NCBI GenBank assembly: GCA_022747635.1
Contig: JAKTNV010000003.1
Location: 93,975,290 to 94,039,289, forward strand
DNA length: 64,000 nucleotides
Direction of reading: 5' to 3'
Origin: Hetaerina americana
Taxonomy: Eukaryota; Arthropoda; Insecta; Odonata; Calopterygidae
In this document: piece after piece, positions 10,875 through 24,139 of the stretch
Layout of the letters: every line of letters starts with the position of its first letter
How positions within the stretch are numbered: position 1 is the stretch's first letter
Program-made: the position numbers and the translations under genes
The notes under the pieces: model-generated
What the model was told of the DNA's origin: nothing
The model's database searches: none
What the model saw: the letters and a program-made list of their open reading frames with translations, nothing else

Positions 10875-11406
10875 GTGGGTAAGATAATAGTTGACAAAGG
10901 AAAGATCCAAGAGAGATGGAAGGAATATATGGAAGCACTGTATAGTAAAGAACTTAGACCAACAAAGTGGGGCATAGAGAAGGAACATGACGTAGAGGAA
11001 TATAGCTTAGGTCCAGGCATATTCGACGATGAGGTAAAAATGACACTAAGGGAGATAAAACCAAAAAAGGCCGTGAGGGGGGAATAACATTCCTGCGGAA
11101 CTACTGAAATGTTTAGGAAAATGTGGGAGGAAGAGGCTTTATGGGCTGATTCGTGGTAATTATGAGGAGGGAATCTGGCCGGAAGACTTTGTGAGAGCAG
11201 TTTAGGTTCCTATTCCGAAAAAGGTAAAGGCTACATCATGTGAGGACTACAGGACAATAAGTTTGATATCCCACGCAGCTAAAGTTGTTCTCAGGTTCAT
11301 AAACAAAAGGATAGAGAGTAGGGCAAATGATTACATAGGGGATGATCAGTTTAGGTTTAGGAAGGGCAGATGTACGCGTGATGCCATTGCAGTAATGAGA
11401 TTATAA
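10875..11406 (+). pseudogene. RTE LINE linker and reverse transcriptase start (copy 1)
   Basis: The frame encodes GKIQERWKEYMEALYSKELR, then a frameshift at a G run near 11080. In the next frame come NIPAELLKCLGKCGRK, a TAG near 11202, KVKATSCEDYRTISLISHA and GDDQFRFRKGRCTRDAIA. The segment ends at TAA (11404-11406) directly after AVMRL. These are the first blocks of the reverse transcriptase palm and fingers. Confidence 0.85.
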
Positions 11407-12282
11407 ATCGAGAGGAATATAGGATACAACAAGGACGTATTTGCCTGTTTCGTAGATTTCGAAAAAGCGTTTGATAGAGTGAATTGGGAAAACTAATGAG
11501 TGTATTGCAGAAAATAGGAATAGATTGGAGGGAAAGAAGGCTAATCCGCAACCTGTACATGTCTCAGACTGCTCAGGTGCGAGTGGGGAACGGGGAGTCC
11601 GTTTGGGCAGTGTTAGGAAGAGGTTTGCGGCAGGGTTGCCCATTATCATCGTTGCTGTTCAACCTGTATGGAGAGGAAATGATTAAACAGGCATGGGAAG
11701 AACTGGAAGTAGGAATGAAAGTGGGCGGGGAATTCATAAAATCAGTTAGGTTTGCTGATGACCAAGCTTTAGTTTGTCAGTCACTCAAGGGGTTGCAAGC
11801 ATTGCTGAGTGAATTGGAAATCCAGTGTGACAGGTATGGGATGAGAATCAATATTAATAAAACAAAGGTTATACGATTCTCTAGAAAGAAAAAGGCTAAG
11901 CTAAAAATTAAAATAGGAGGGCAAAAACTAGAGCAGGTTGAACAGTTTACGTATCTCATAAGTGTTTTGGACAGACACGGTCAAAGTAGTGGGGACGTAA
12001 GGAGAAGAATTGCGCTAGGCAAAGAGGCTTTCACAAGGAGGAGGGAGTTGATGACAGGGACGTTGAGTAAGGATGTTAAGGAAAGACTCGTGAAAACTTT
12101 GATATGGAGCGTAGCTATGTACGGCGCGGAAACGTGGTCATTGAAGCAGGAGGATAGACGTAGATTGGAGGCTTTTGAAATGTGGTTGTGGAGAAGAATG
12201 GAGAATGTGAAATGGGCAGAGTAGAAAACAAATGAGAAAGTACTTGGTGTGGTGGGCGAGGACTGGAGTTTGTTGGGAGTTT
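11407..12282 (+). pseudogene. RTE LINE reverse transcriptase core and C-terminus (copy 1)
   Basis: After the stop at 11404 the same frame continues with IERNIGYNKDVFACFVDFEK and AFDRVNW (motif A). A frameshift near 11490 moves to the frame that is open from 11484 to 12224. That frame holds LRQGCPLSSLLFNLY (motif B), the catalytic FADDQALVC and the C-terminal signature MYGAETWSLKQEDRRRLEAF. It ends at TAG 12222-12224. Alignment with the other copy continues to about 12282, then stops. Confidence 0.88.
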
Positions 12283-14109
12283 GGCAATTAGATTATCTTA
12301 CACCATCATGTTCAACTTATGACATTCTGAATTGAATATGTTTCTTAAGAAAACTTGCTAGCACTTTAAATTATTACTGTGTTTGTGTTTACTGTTTGAT
12401 TTTTTAGGCTTTTACTAGCCATATGCTAATTCCATCTTCTACCTGCCAGGGGTACAGGTAATCTACATTTACCAAAGCTGTTTAAATACATTCTAATATA
12501 TACTGGCAATCATACCCAATTGACGTTCTACAAAACATAGTTGATTAATTATTAATTTAAAAAAAATTAAATATAAGTTAGTAGGACACCAAGCATTATC
12601 AGTTTTGAATACCCATTATGGCTTAGTAAATGGAAAACTGTAAGACCACAACTATTCCATTTTTTCCGACAATCATTCTTTGACCAAAGGTGCAAGCTAA
12701 GCACTGCATAAAGGGCATTATTGGCATTTAAATATTTTAAATATTATCAACATCTTTGCCAATTTGATGTCACAGAATTTTAGAACTAAAGAAAAAATGT
12801 ACCAATATATAGTATGATAAGACTAAAAATGGTCATATACTGTCAGAAATGACATTAATAATTTATTTTGAAGGGAACCCCCCTCTTGATTTCCACCAAT
12901 AAAAGCAGCAGTGAAAGTTACTGGTGGAGGCAGATATGTGTGGATTTAATTGATCACAGAATATGGGACATTATGAAAAAGTGGATATAATGATGTTAGG
13001 TTTGAACGCTAAGGAGTGGAGGGAAGGAGGCAAGAAGAGTTGACATAGACCTGCTCTTAGGAAACATCTTTTCATCAAAATTTCATTTTGTCCCATTTAA
13101 AAATTGAAATAAGCTACAGCTAATACAGTTAAACCTTGAATCTATGTCAACTGGAAATCGATTAATATGAAATGTAGGAGATTATCTAAAACATTTCATG
13201 TTAATTGATACTTGTGCTGAACAAATATTTTTTTTTTGCTTCCTCGAAATGCATAGGTAGGATTGTATTTTATCTTCACAAATTTATTTTTACAACATAA
13301 AACAATTATTCATTGAACCAGTGACCCAACTTCATGTATTCACAATATGATATAAATGAATTAAAATGTTCATTAAACATTTTATATGGACATAATTGCT
13401 ATTAAATATTTCATTGCCGTTTCAAATTTCTGCTCATAAAACATACTTTTTCTTCACAGCATTGATAATTATATTTTATCTTCAAAGAATTACCCAACAA
13501 CATAAATCATCTTATACATTCTATCTGTATCTGCCCACATTTTGAAAATTGACATGCACATTTACAGATCTCAGAGTGGCCAGCTATGTTAAAAAAAGAG
13601 AATTTCCTAAAACAGATATAATTGTTTATTTGAAAGTAGGATAAAAATTTCAAAAACATTTTTTGGACTATATAATTTATATACATTAATACGAATGATA
13701 AACATAAAATTCCAAATCATGAGAAACAGGGAGAGGGGACCCAAATAACAGTGATCGCTATAAGAATTTCTCACCATTCAGCAAAGCTGTTTGCAAAATA
13801 ATGCAAACTTCTATTAGTGTTGATACATTCACAAGTTCCTTTCCTGTAACTCTATAAGCAATAGTTTACTATATTCCTTCATTGTCTCCCTTATTTTCTG
13901 ACCTTGCTTGCTTGCTTGCTCTCCACAATCTCTCTCCATTTTGATAATGCAAAGCCATAATTTGAAAGCACAAATGTGAAAAGGGCAGTGTAACAAAAAC
14001 CATGAAAAATTATTACGGTACCATCAAAATATGAATGCATTGGTACATAATAGGGCAGGATATAAAATGCACATGTTAATTATTATTCCATGAAATTTGA
14101 TTTAAATGC
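12283..14109. other. AT-rich non-coding stretch
   Basis: No gene or named repeat. Both strands are dense in stop codons. Confidence 0.6.
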
Positions 14110-14510
14110 ATATAGTATGTTTGGAGAGGAGGTGAGCGTGGGACCGAGGCGTGGAGGCAATGATGGGATGTGGGGAGAGGGGAGCAGATCTAGTAATCGG
14201 GAATGTTTTTCATCGGGGGCGGTTGCAAGCAGGGGGAAGATGAGAAAAATTTTCGGGTAAGGGGGCGCTCAAGGGTTGGTGGATCTCAGAATATTTCTGA
14301 GATTGGCAGGTCGTCTGTATGCGAGTGAGGAGCATTGGAGCAGTAGAGATGAGGTAGCTTCATTATCCTGTAAAATAGGAAAAAGGTTTTAAGAAAGGTT
14401 TTCAGTTTGTGGGATCCTGGGAATATGTGGTGCAAAGGTTGAGCCCTGCGTCAGATATGGGGTTGTTATTCTGTTGTGTTTAAGGTCGAGTGGAGCTGCG
14501 GATTTTATTT

Positions 14511-14843
14511 TTAGGAGCTTTTCTGGGTTACTCTGTTTGTGAAGTGTGTTGTGTATATTGTGAAGGTACTTGTTAAGGGGAGCTGTGGTATTCCAAATCC
14601 GGTGGCCGCGGATATAGAGAGAATTGGGAATTGAGTATTTGGTGTGAGTAGGGTTACACCAGAAGTGTTGGTATTGCTGATCGTTAATGGGTTTGATATG
14701 TGCTGAGGCATTGAATTTGTTGCTGTGAAGTGAGTTGTTTGCCTTAAGAAAGGTGATGGTAGTCTCTGAAATGGATGAAGTGAATTAAATGGTAAAATAT
14801 GAATTTCAGACCGATTAGAAATTGTTGAGAGACTCAGAGCCAC
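14511..14843 (-). pseudogene. Penelope post-RT region, shifted frames
   Basis: This frame begins in the tail of the RT segment and continues as SNRSEIHILPFNSLHPFQRL. Neighbouring frames supply ITNDQQY-like and HRIWNTTAPLNKYLHNI pieces. It is low in recognisable motifs and is assigned only by continuity with the RT core. Confidence 0.5.
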
Positions 14844-15168
14844 ATGTCCAATGAATAAACATATCGTCTATGTAGCGCAACCAGGAAAGAGGTTGGTGGA
14901 GTTTCTGTGAAAAGGAAGTCTCTTCATGGTGGTTCACGAAGAGATTGGCGTATGATGGCGCCATCCCCGTTCCCATCGCTGTGCCTTTTTGGAACAGTTT
15001 TGGAACAAAAATAATTTTTTTTGTGAGGACAGAAGTGGCTAGATTGAGGAATGATTCGTTCGAAGGTCGCTGAGGTGAGGGGTGTAGTGAGAGATAATGT
15101 CGGAGAGAAGATAATCCTTTCGCATGGGGAAAAGAGGCATAGATGGAAGAAACGTCGATGGTGACCAT
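14815..15168 (-). pseudogene. Penelope-type reverse transcriptase core
   Basis: An open stretch of 117 codons. Motif A is VTIDVSSIYASFPHA, with the catalytic Asp at residue 5. Motif B is GTAMGTGMAPSYANLF (residues 62-77). Motif C is RYIDDMF, with YIDD at residues 99-102. The GTAMGT-MAP-YANLF block is diagnostic of Penelope-like reverse transcriptases, which are related to telomerase. The fingers domain is missing upstream. Downstream the frame shifts. Confidence 0.87.
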
Positions 15169-15225
15169 ACGTAGGTTGGAGGTGGGGGATTAAAGACAGA
15201 AATCCGCAGGAAGGTCTCGCCCGAT

Positions 15226-18200
15226 AAAAACCTTAATAACCTGGTAAAATTACGAAGTTATAATTATAATCAAATTAATTCTACTACCTAATGGGGAACC
15301 TTTAATTAGTTTCAAAAATACAAAATATGAATGGCATTACTTTCGTGATACTTAGAAAAATGCATTACCATTGCTGTAAAAACGCTCGCTGAAAATACAG
15401 CAAATGCCCTTTAGTTTCTACAGTAAGCCTTTTAAGAAGTAATGGCTGATTCAATAATTGATGCGACAAGAATAGTTCATATTATGTACGCGGAAACATC
15501 ACGTCGTGCATAAAATTTTTCAACCTGATATCACAATTTAAATTATTTCAGTGGTGATGACTGAAGTTGTCATAACAAACATAAAGAACATGAGGTAACA
15601 TTGATAACAAAATTACAATTTCTATTGCTTACATTTCAGCATCATTGTGAAAGATTAGGCTTGTAAGTTTTCCGGACTTAATCAGAAACCACACTGTGAA
15701 CCAAAGAACCACGATAGATCTCGGTCATCTACCATCATTGCGGTCCCCAAACTCTCTCATCGCAGAATAACAGGAAAAACCTTTGTGGGCGTGAGCGTCT
15801 CCCTCGTTTACAAAAGGCCAACGAGGGACTTCCCGAGGGACATACGCTCCGGTGGAATCGGCGAATCGCCCTGAGGTAAATGAATGCCCTCGACGAGCCC
15901 GAATATGCCGGGGACACGAAATGGAAAACTAGTGGACCTGACACCCTCATTTCTAAGCGCGTCGTCCGCTTCATCCGGCGTGTGTCTTTCGCCGGGCACA
16001 AGGGTAAACCCGGACTTGATTACCTGTCTAATGGTGGGTAAACGGCGATTATTACCGTCGTAGATTGAGAAGGAGGGAAGAAAGGGCTCCCGGGGAAATG
16101 AAGAGAGGACGAAGGGGAAGGGAGTGAATGGGGGAGGAGAGGCGAAGAGATTGGACCGGGGAAGAGGACAGAAGGGGAGGGGCCAATCGTCGACCTTTGG
16201 CCCCAGTCTCTGTTGTCGTAAGGGGGATCTGCCAGAGGTATTTTAGTCAGTGTAAAAACAAAGCGAAGCCCGCATCGCACCCTAAATTCAAAGGGTTTAA
16301 TCTCCGATGTTCGGCGGTTCCGTGAGCAGCGTATACAATGCAGTCGCCCAAAAATTAAAATGAACTTTCAAAACGTAAAAGCAACATTCATTTGGTAAAA
16401 TGTGAAATTCTACGACCAGTTAAAAGGCCGAGGGTCAACTACCCGAGAGATCTGACATTTTTCTATGGTCAGTTGACATTTAAAAATATTTCTGCGCTGA
16501 AAATGGCAACAGAGCTGTGAGAATGACCCACAGGAATGAAGAATGATTGTGGCGGAGACGAATTCCTTCTGTTCTGCATTGAATAGAATTCCAATTGAAT
16601 TTGATTTTAATACATATTGGTTGTTGGAACTGGAACTGAATACTTAAGTTTCAGTTTAACATTGCTGAGTTTAGAACAATAATCGTAGCTATTATGTCAA
16701 AATTCATATATTTTAAATGTTTTATCCCATATTTAAAGTGTGATATAAATCAACTTAATACAACTTAGAATTAATAAACTGTATTAATATGAGAAATAAC
16801 TTTCCTAGCAAATAATTCAAACTTGATGACGTAAAACACTCAGTCACGTCAAATACAAGCTCAATATAGAGTACTATTCACTGTAAATAATAAATTTTCA
16901 GGGGTAATATGATGTAAGGCCTTCATGATGAAAGAAGACATTTTGCTTTTCAGTATAGAATTTTTTTATTACGACCTAGTTTTCCTTATAGCGTAACATC
17001 TTATGGTAAATTTAAAATTTTTGAACAAACATATACAGGTACACACCCAAACGCTGGGAAAGAGGGGAGGAGAGAAGGAGAGAACAACCAAAGGATAATT
17101 GGAGGAGAGGAGGAGAAAAAGGCTGGGTCGGGAGAATGAAAGAAAAGGTTAAGGAGAGGAGGAAAGGCTCAAGGAATGTCATAGCATGGTCTACCAGTCA
17201 ATAGTGTGGTTACTATTCACTGTCTTTGGTTGATTACTGTTTTAGAAAGATATTTACACTACTTTTGATGGGCTTGCTAATCTAAATACTTTTAAAGAAA
17301 AATTACAATATCAACTTTAAGTTATATTGTCTGCGAGGTCATTTGGAAAATAATCCAATTTGGCAATGTGTAAATTTAATGGATATCGCATAATTAAATA
17401 TTACTATTATTAATACGTGTGTACTATGGTTCACATGCATAAAGCAAAAACAGCAATGTAAAAAGGTTTATACGATAATTGCATACATGTGAAATGCTAT
17501 GCAAAATGTGAAGCATGTAAAATGTAATGTGAAATTTTATGCATAAATGTATGTTACCATCTGGCAAACTTATCAACTTGTAATAGTTGTCTAATTAAAT
17601 AAATAAAATCTCTACGGACAAAGAACTAAGAACATAACTACCGATCAAATGTATTTTTAGGCATGCATTGGAAAAAGAAAAGACTACAATGAGAGCGTTG
17701 GGAAAAACACCGGGAAAACATTAAGAGGAACTCCAAACTTCTTCATTCTAATCTAGGCGTAAGAGAATTATAGCTACAAAAGGAATAATGGAGAGGATTT
17801 TCCACTCAAATGATCATCCTATTGAAATAATAATAAATGGCTCTACATAGTATTCTCAAAATTAAGTACACAATAATTAGGCAAAGAGGATTGAATAATT
17901 TTCTTTTCCTTAAGCCGACGAACCGCGTGAAAATAACAAATGCTACGAAATTTCAATCAGATTGTGTCAGATAAATGAGTTTTTTACTGAAATAAATGGA
18001 TTTATTTGTGAACCAAAATTTATCTTATAATGATTAAATATATATAATAATTTATTATACTTTTATTACTATTTGTCTTAAGAGTAACGATAAAGTACGC
18101 CCTTGATGTCAGTGGAAGGGGATATATAAGACGATACAAAAAACAAACTCCTGCCGAAAGATTACTAATGTGCAGGGAATTGTTAAACCACGATTAAACT

Positions 18201-21200
18201 CAATGAGAAAGTAATGGGGTGCATATTGAGTATTCAATATTCAGTATTGCTCATCAAATAAGTTTCTCAAGATTACAACTAATTTCCATTTGCCCTCCTG
18301 GCACAGAGACCATGAGAAAAACTTCACCGTAACTAATCTTTCGAGTAAGAGAAAAACATTTTCAAAATAAACTTCATGTCATCCCTTCAGTCTTTTAAAC
18401 TGCATGACAAGCCACTGTGATTTTTAAAAAGTTTGTGTTCATTCTGCATATATTTATTAATGGAACAAAATCGGTCAAGGGGCTAAGTTTTCCCTTTCTA
18501 AACTTTAGGTAAAATTTCCTCTGGTCTTGGATGGAGAGTAAGGCAACACTGGCTTACGTCAAGATTTGATTTTCTGCAGATGACAGGGTTTGTGGGTACG
18601 GGGTGATGGAAGTTATATCAAGGAGGAAGAAGATAATTAAAAGGGTCTCCTGTTGATGAGAAGGGGGCTATCTGCCTCAAACAATGTGCACGGAAAATGA
18701 GAGGAGACGGAATTGGAAAGGGGTTGGCGAAGGTGAGAGGTGGTGGGCTGTCGGGGAATAAGGGGAGTAGATAGGAGAGGTTAAAAGGGAGAGAACGAGG
18801 GAGCGATTGACAGCCATGGATACTTCCAATACAATCGGGAGGACGGGCAGAGGCAAAAAAATAGTGAAGTTTGGAGTACGTGACTACGGTTCCAGTGTCA
18901 ATTTCGAGAGCAGGCGACGACGGTTGGGGACTACCAGCTTGGCTCCCTGGAGTGCAGGGTTTGATTTCTGGACTGCCGACGGGGGATTTTCGATCCGAAA
19001 CAGTTCCACCTCCTGTGCCCCGGCGTGCTATGAAGCTAATAAACTAGTCGACCGTCCGTTCCTCCAGGAGAGTGCCGACCCGTCGTGTCTCCGAGGAGGT
19101 TTCGTGGGATCGCGAACGATTCTGGAGTCTCGTTAGCGCGACCCGAACTCCTTCAAAGGGGAGAGGAGGAAATGGGAAAGACCTTGACCCTCTAGAAACC
19201 GTGCGATAAGTCAGGCGAACCAACTTCTCATAATTGGATCTAATTTCCAAATTATTTTCATGAAATTATCCCAGACCAATTGACTATTAAATACTAATTT
19301 ATGTCCTTTTCTATTGCCAAAAAGATGTTAAGTAATGAAACTTAATATAAAATAATTAAATTAAGTTTTGAATGCATAAGGTTATTTAATTCTTTAAATG
19401 TCTTTAATTTTAATTAAACTATGTAATTTAAATATGTAAATAACATTAAATCCAATTTTTAGATCCTGAATAAAAAGGTTGTTTCTTATTTAAGTTAGAC
19501 TAGATAAAAATGATGTATTTGGTATGTGCCTACTGTCATAATGATGCACATAAATATACAAGTTGTCAAATTCACTTTGGTAAAGATTAAGTATAGTCTA
19601 AATTCCTGAGAACTCTTGAAGATAAAACATTTTTTGATCAGAAATTTTAGGCTCTATTAACTTCATAGAAAGAGAAGAAAATTATTTCCCTGAGGATATA
19701 AGCGGTGGTTGAATAAATTAAAGCAACAAAAACAAATAAAATCTGAATCTTCCTCTAATATGAATTTTTTAATTTGAAAAATATCTAAAGCGTCAAATTA
19801 AAATTAACATCATTTAAAAAAAAACAAATTCAAATTAATTAACGAATATCTGTACATTGAATGAAAGTGAACATTTAGAATAAAATTAATTTTTGCCACA
19901 AAAATATCCCCAATGAGTTAGACTTTCTCTATGAAAAAAAGGTTTATTGCATTGACAAGGTGCATTTCATATTATCCGGCAGTGGAAATAAAAATTAATT
20001 CCTTACACTTAAAAAGGGCAATGAAACCTGAAATTAACGAATATACAATTTGGTCAGTCCAACATAAAACAAAGCACTCAACAATAACACTATCTCGTTG
20101 TGGCGACAATAGTTGCTGAAGCCCCATGGTGCATGATGGGCACTAATTTAACTCTGTAATAACTGAGCAGCAGCGTCGACGATGTAGTAAGCCTTGATTA
20201 CCACGTCCCGCATCACATAACCAATAAAGGGGCAGCCGACAGTGCTGAGGCCAATAATTTGCTGAAGTGAACTCCGTTCCAAAACGTATAATGGTCCAAA
20301 AAAGATATTATTTTAAAATCATTAGCAGCCTAATGATGTACATCGTTGAAAAAACAAAGCCTTTCGAAAACGTCGATGTCGCATCACGCAATCCCAAGCA
20401 TTAATCTCATTTAAACATTTGAATGAACATTGAATTGTATTATGCCAAATTAACATCCAAAAAAACGACTATTCCCAATTAAAAAAGCTAAGAAATTACC
20501 AAAAAAATCTTTAGATAACCTTTGTTTTGTATGGATATAAATCAACTCTGAAAGAGAATTTTTTACTTTCACATAGCTGCCATCTAAATGCAACCTAAAA
20601 TTGAAAATGAATAGGACCGATGGAGTATTTCAGTGAATAGTAGTATGCATGCACGAAAACAGTATTCCAATTAAAAAAATATGCATGAATAGAAATGATA
20701 TTAATCTCTAAATATAGTCTAAATAAATGTAGTGTAATATAGGATAATATATATGTACAAAGATAAATTAATTGCACTGCATTACAATTGCTTAAATTAT
20801 GCTGTCAGTGATGGCTTTTCTTTGAACTTGTGAAATATTTCATTACGAAACAAGAGTGAACAGAAAATATCTTATGAATGTATAATCTTGAAACGAGTGA
20901 CCTTAAAGGGTAAGTCAGAAGATCAAATAGGGTAACTTGCATGACAAGCCTTTTAAACAAACCATTTTAAAATGGTTAGAAAACGGAGTAATAAATACAC
21001 CTTGACCTATCTTTCGTAACCCGGCAGCACAAAACAGGATATGATGAGAGAGTTGACCCCACGCAGTGATTCTATTTGATACGAGCGTCTCGTGCGCCTA
21101 GAGACATCACAGGTGGCGGGCCGCCTCCGCGCCGTTGGGACCCACTCTATTATCCTCGAATAAACTGAGCCGGCATTCGCATCAGGAGACGAATTCAACG

Positions 21201-24139
21201 GTGACGCTGGCGTGCAGAATAACCAATATCCTTTAACGGCTGCCTCGTCAATTCCTTTGGGAAGTAACCTCTCCAGCACGTCTCGGCTCTTGGCTGGCTC
21301 TTCTCTCTCTCTCTCTCTCTCTTCCTCACATCCCTCTCTCTCCGACCTTCTGCCTTCCTCTATAGTTAGCCTCTTCCCCATTCCCTGTCTTTCCCGCTCC
21401 GTCCTCCTCCTCTCCGATTCATCAATCTCTAGTTCCCTATTATTCGATTACCTCTCCCGCTTTTATTTCCTCATGCCTCATGCACCTGATAAACTACTAG
21501 TTTAACTCTCTTTTTTAGCATTCTAACCTCAATTTTCCTAATGTTTTGCGGATATTTTTGCGCGCCATATTCTAATGGATTACTTCCCCAAAATAATTCC
21601 CATTAAAATTAAAATGACAACTATAATCGCCCTGACATGCAACAATGAATTCAAGGTAATGGAAAACAACAAAACAGATAATTAGCCATTAGCAATCACT
21701 TAAATTGGTGGATTAAGCGTCCATTAAAATAAATTAATGCTGTTGCTATTTAATCTATTTTTAAGACTGCCTACGATTCCATATCAGTGAAATCATATAT
21801 TAAACATAAATGTATTGATAACCAAATTAAATAGCTAAATTTATTTAAATGCGCTTTAAATTTTTATACTAATTGAAAAAGAGGTCATGAAATGAGTGTC
21901 ATGAATAATTCTAGTAACAAAATTGATACGAAGTGGAAACTGGGTTGCATAATTTAGAAAAAACAAAATCGTAATAAATATTTATTACAAGACAAACTTC
22001 AATAATATCTCATAGAAATTTAAAAAAAATCACACATATTTGGTAAACTGGATAAATTGCACTGATGACGTTTGAATTCCGATTTCTTCAATCTAAATAA
22101 TTGCCTTAAGTTCGAAATATGTCGCTATTAATTCCTGAAGTACCACGCAAGGGAGAAACTACTGAGCTGCCAAAGATTTTATAAAATATTTTCTGTTATC
22201 GATAGTGTAAAAAATGGGACACATGGCGATCCATACTTTGCCAGTCTTGCATCATATTTTAGACAGGTCGCCTATTCTCGTTGATTTTTGTTTCCTCATG
22301 ATTCATTTATCCCAACGCTTCCTCCACCACTCAAAATGCCCCTTTACTCAAGGCAGACTGCATAGGCGTGACTCGTTGGGTACCGGTTACAAATGCCAGT
22401 GCTGACCTTTCGATTAAATCGATCATCTTCATCCGCCATTCACTGCTTGTTGCAGGAATGAACGGGCGTATGGGTTTTTATAATAAAAACGTGTTTTTCT
22501 CATATAAACAATAATAAAAAAACCAAGTGTCTTAACGAGGTGACTGTTGATGCCATGTAAGGTCATGTGAAAGTAAATACAGAAACGATTCTACCAAAGC
22601 CGCTTAAATATTTCCAAAATGCTGTGGGTAAATTAATTCATTCACACGTGATTTTCAATTAATTTTGTTGTTTCGGCATTTCCCTTTACAAAAAATTCTC
22701 TCTCTTTTATGTACAACTAACTTAATCATTCAATTCCTCATTTTCGAATAATTAAGGCAAAAAATGGTAACAAATATTTTCTTTAAATTTTTCAGTCCAC
22801 TGCCGCTAAGGAACTTATTGAATTTTACTGCCCAGAGCCAAAAGCAGAAAATCCAAAAATTAAATTGTCCAGCACAACTAAACAAATATATCGGTCATGA
22901 AAAATGAATAAACTCAACAGCAGAGAAAGACATATTCATTCTTTTCTTTATCCATCCAAATGAAATTTAACTTAGGCTCCTCAAAGGGTCAACTGGGTTA
23001 ACTGAGGGATTGAATGAATATAACCGATGGTCGAGGGGAAAAAGAGCGAAGTGGGTTATGGAGCACAGAGTAATTTATACGAGCACTGATGAAACATAAA
23101 ATATAGATTATGAAGACTATCGTCGTCGGACGATCCCCTTTCTCGGGCGAGCATTCGGGTAACCTCGGGGGAAATTTTGGATAGCCATCTTTCAGAAACG
23201 TCAAAAATGAAGGAATCAAATTTCTTCCTTTCCCATAAACGGAGATTGGTGCTTCGCTAGAGAAGAGGAGAGTCATTCACGGGATTTTCACGTGACTACT
23301 GGCATTCAGGACTTGATTTCCCTCCCCTCACCGAGCCGTTGCCACCACAGCATTTTTCTGTCCACTTTCATCTTGCATCGCATTCTCTCCCGGTCCATTT
23401 TAAAAATTGAAAAGGCTCGGCCGCGCCTACACGGACGACCTTTCCCTCTTTACGTATCGCTTTGCCCAGCGATCATATCAATACCCCATCCCCTCCCGCC
23501 TAACACCAAACCCTTTCTCGCCCTCTGAACCACTCCGCGCTCCCTTCCGCTCCTCTCTCCCGCCACCCCCCTCTAATCTACCCTCATTCTTTATTTCCTC
23601 TCTCTTTTCCTCTCTACTTCCCTCTATTTAAAAATATCCTCTCTCTACCCCCCACTCCTTTTCCCGAACCCTTTCCCACCCGCCATACATTTCTCGAATA
23701 TTTATTTGCTTTCGGTCTCTTCTTCAATGCTTTCGATTACTTTTCTGCATGTCAATATTTATGTTTAATTGAGTGATCTGCCAGCAAGGCATTGTTTATG
23801 AGCGACGTTTCAGATATCGCCTTGCGATATCCTCCCCTTTCAAACGACGTCAATTGAATAGTTGTGGAAGAGACGCCTGAGAGAGGGATGCTATGATAGG
23901 TAAAAAGGGAGAGTATGGTAGGGGAGGGAGAGGAGGAAGCGTGGAAGAATGGAGTCAGTGGTGAGGGTTACTTTGACGTCAATAGTCATCCCAATCAATC
24001 ACTACATATATTGGCGACACCCTTTCTCGCAGCACCACCCCTAATTCCCACGTCCACACCTCATCTTTCTCTTTATCTTCTTTCATAATGTGGTTCCGTA
24101 TCCGGTACATATATATAGTATATAATATATGCACATATC
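15226..24139. other. Long stretch with no firm gene; purine- and pyrimidine-rich patches
   Basis: Most of this is AT-rich and empty. GC-richer islands occur at about 15730-16320, 18700-19250 and 21000-21470, and a pyrimidine-rich one at 23290-23660. Purine-rich runs lie at 16070-16180 and 17050-17170, and a (CT)10-type run at 21300-21322. Open frames at 18807-19136 (plus) and 21007-21381 (minus) have no recognisable domain. Confidence 0.5.
15850..16009 (-). other. Weak candidate exon in a GC-rich island
   Basis: Minus strand: after an acceptor-like TTAGACAG the frame reads VIKSGFTLVPGERHTPDEAD, continues with FPFRVPGIFGLVEGIHLPQG and reaches a GTATGT donor-like site near 15850. The segment is GC-rich compared with its flanks. 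A longer overlapping frame exists and no homology is recognised, so this is only a prediction. Confidence 0.2.

Larger units (their letters stand above)
9818..12282 (+). mobile_element. RTE-type LINE, copy 1, truncated at both ends
   Basis: The segment aligns along its length with the longer copy on the minus strand at 58457-61824. It begins abruptly at about 9818, corresponding to residue 49 or so of the long copy (YSGGDE), right after a CA/TA-rich stretch. It stops abruptly at about 12282, inside the C-terminal domain. Gene order is apurinic-type endonuclease, linker, reverse transcriptase, C-terminal extension, which is the RTE clade arrangement. Loss of the 3' end is not what normal target-primed reverse transcription produces, so a later deletion or rearrangement is likely. 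The coding sequence is interrupted by frameshifts and stops (see segments). Confidence 0.9.
14110..15225 (-). mobile_element. Penelope-like element, reverse transcriptase fragment
   Basis: On the minus strand the sequence reads as the reverse-transcriptase half of a Penelope-like element. It starts around PTSNLRMVTIDVSSIY and runs through GTAMGTGMAPSYANLF and WLRYIDDMFIHWT to the post-RT region, with pieces such as SNPEKLLKIKSAAPLDLKHN and ANLRNILRST in other frames. It stops before the Cys motif and GIY-YIG domain, the part present in the separate fragment at 8989-9745. The two lie on opposite strands and are separate insertions. Several frameshifts and stops make this copy dead. Confidence 0.85.

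Noticed and set aside
18807..19136. Plus-strand frame of 109 codons starting MTAMDTSNTIGRTGRG
   Set aside because: It lies in a GC-rich patch but shows no known domain, no codon or splice support and a mirrored minus frame; left as unsupported.
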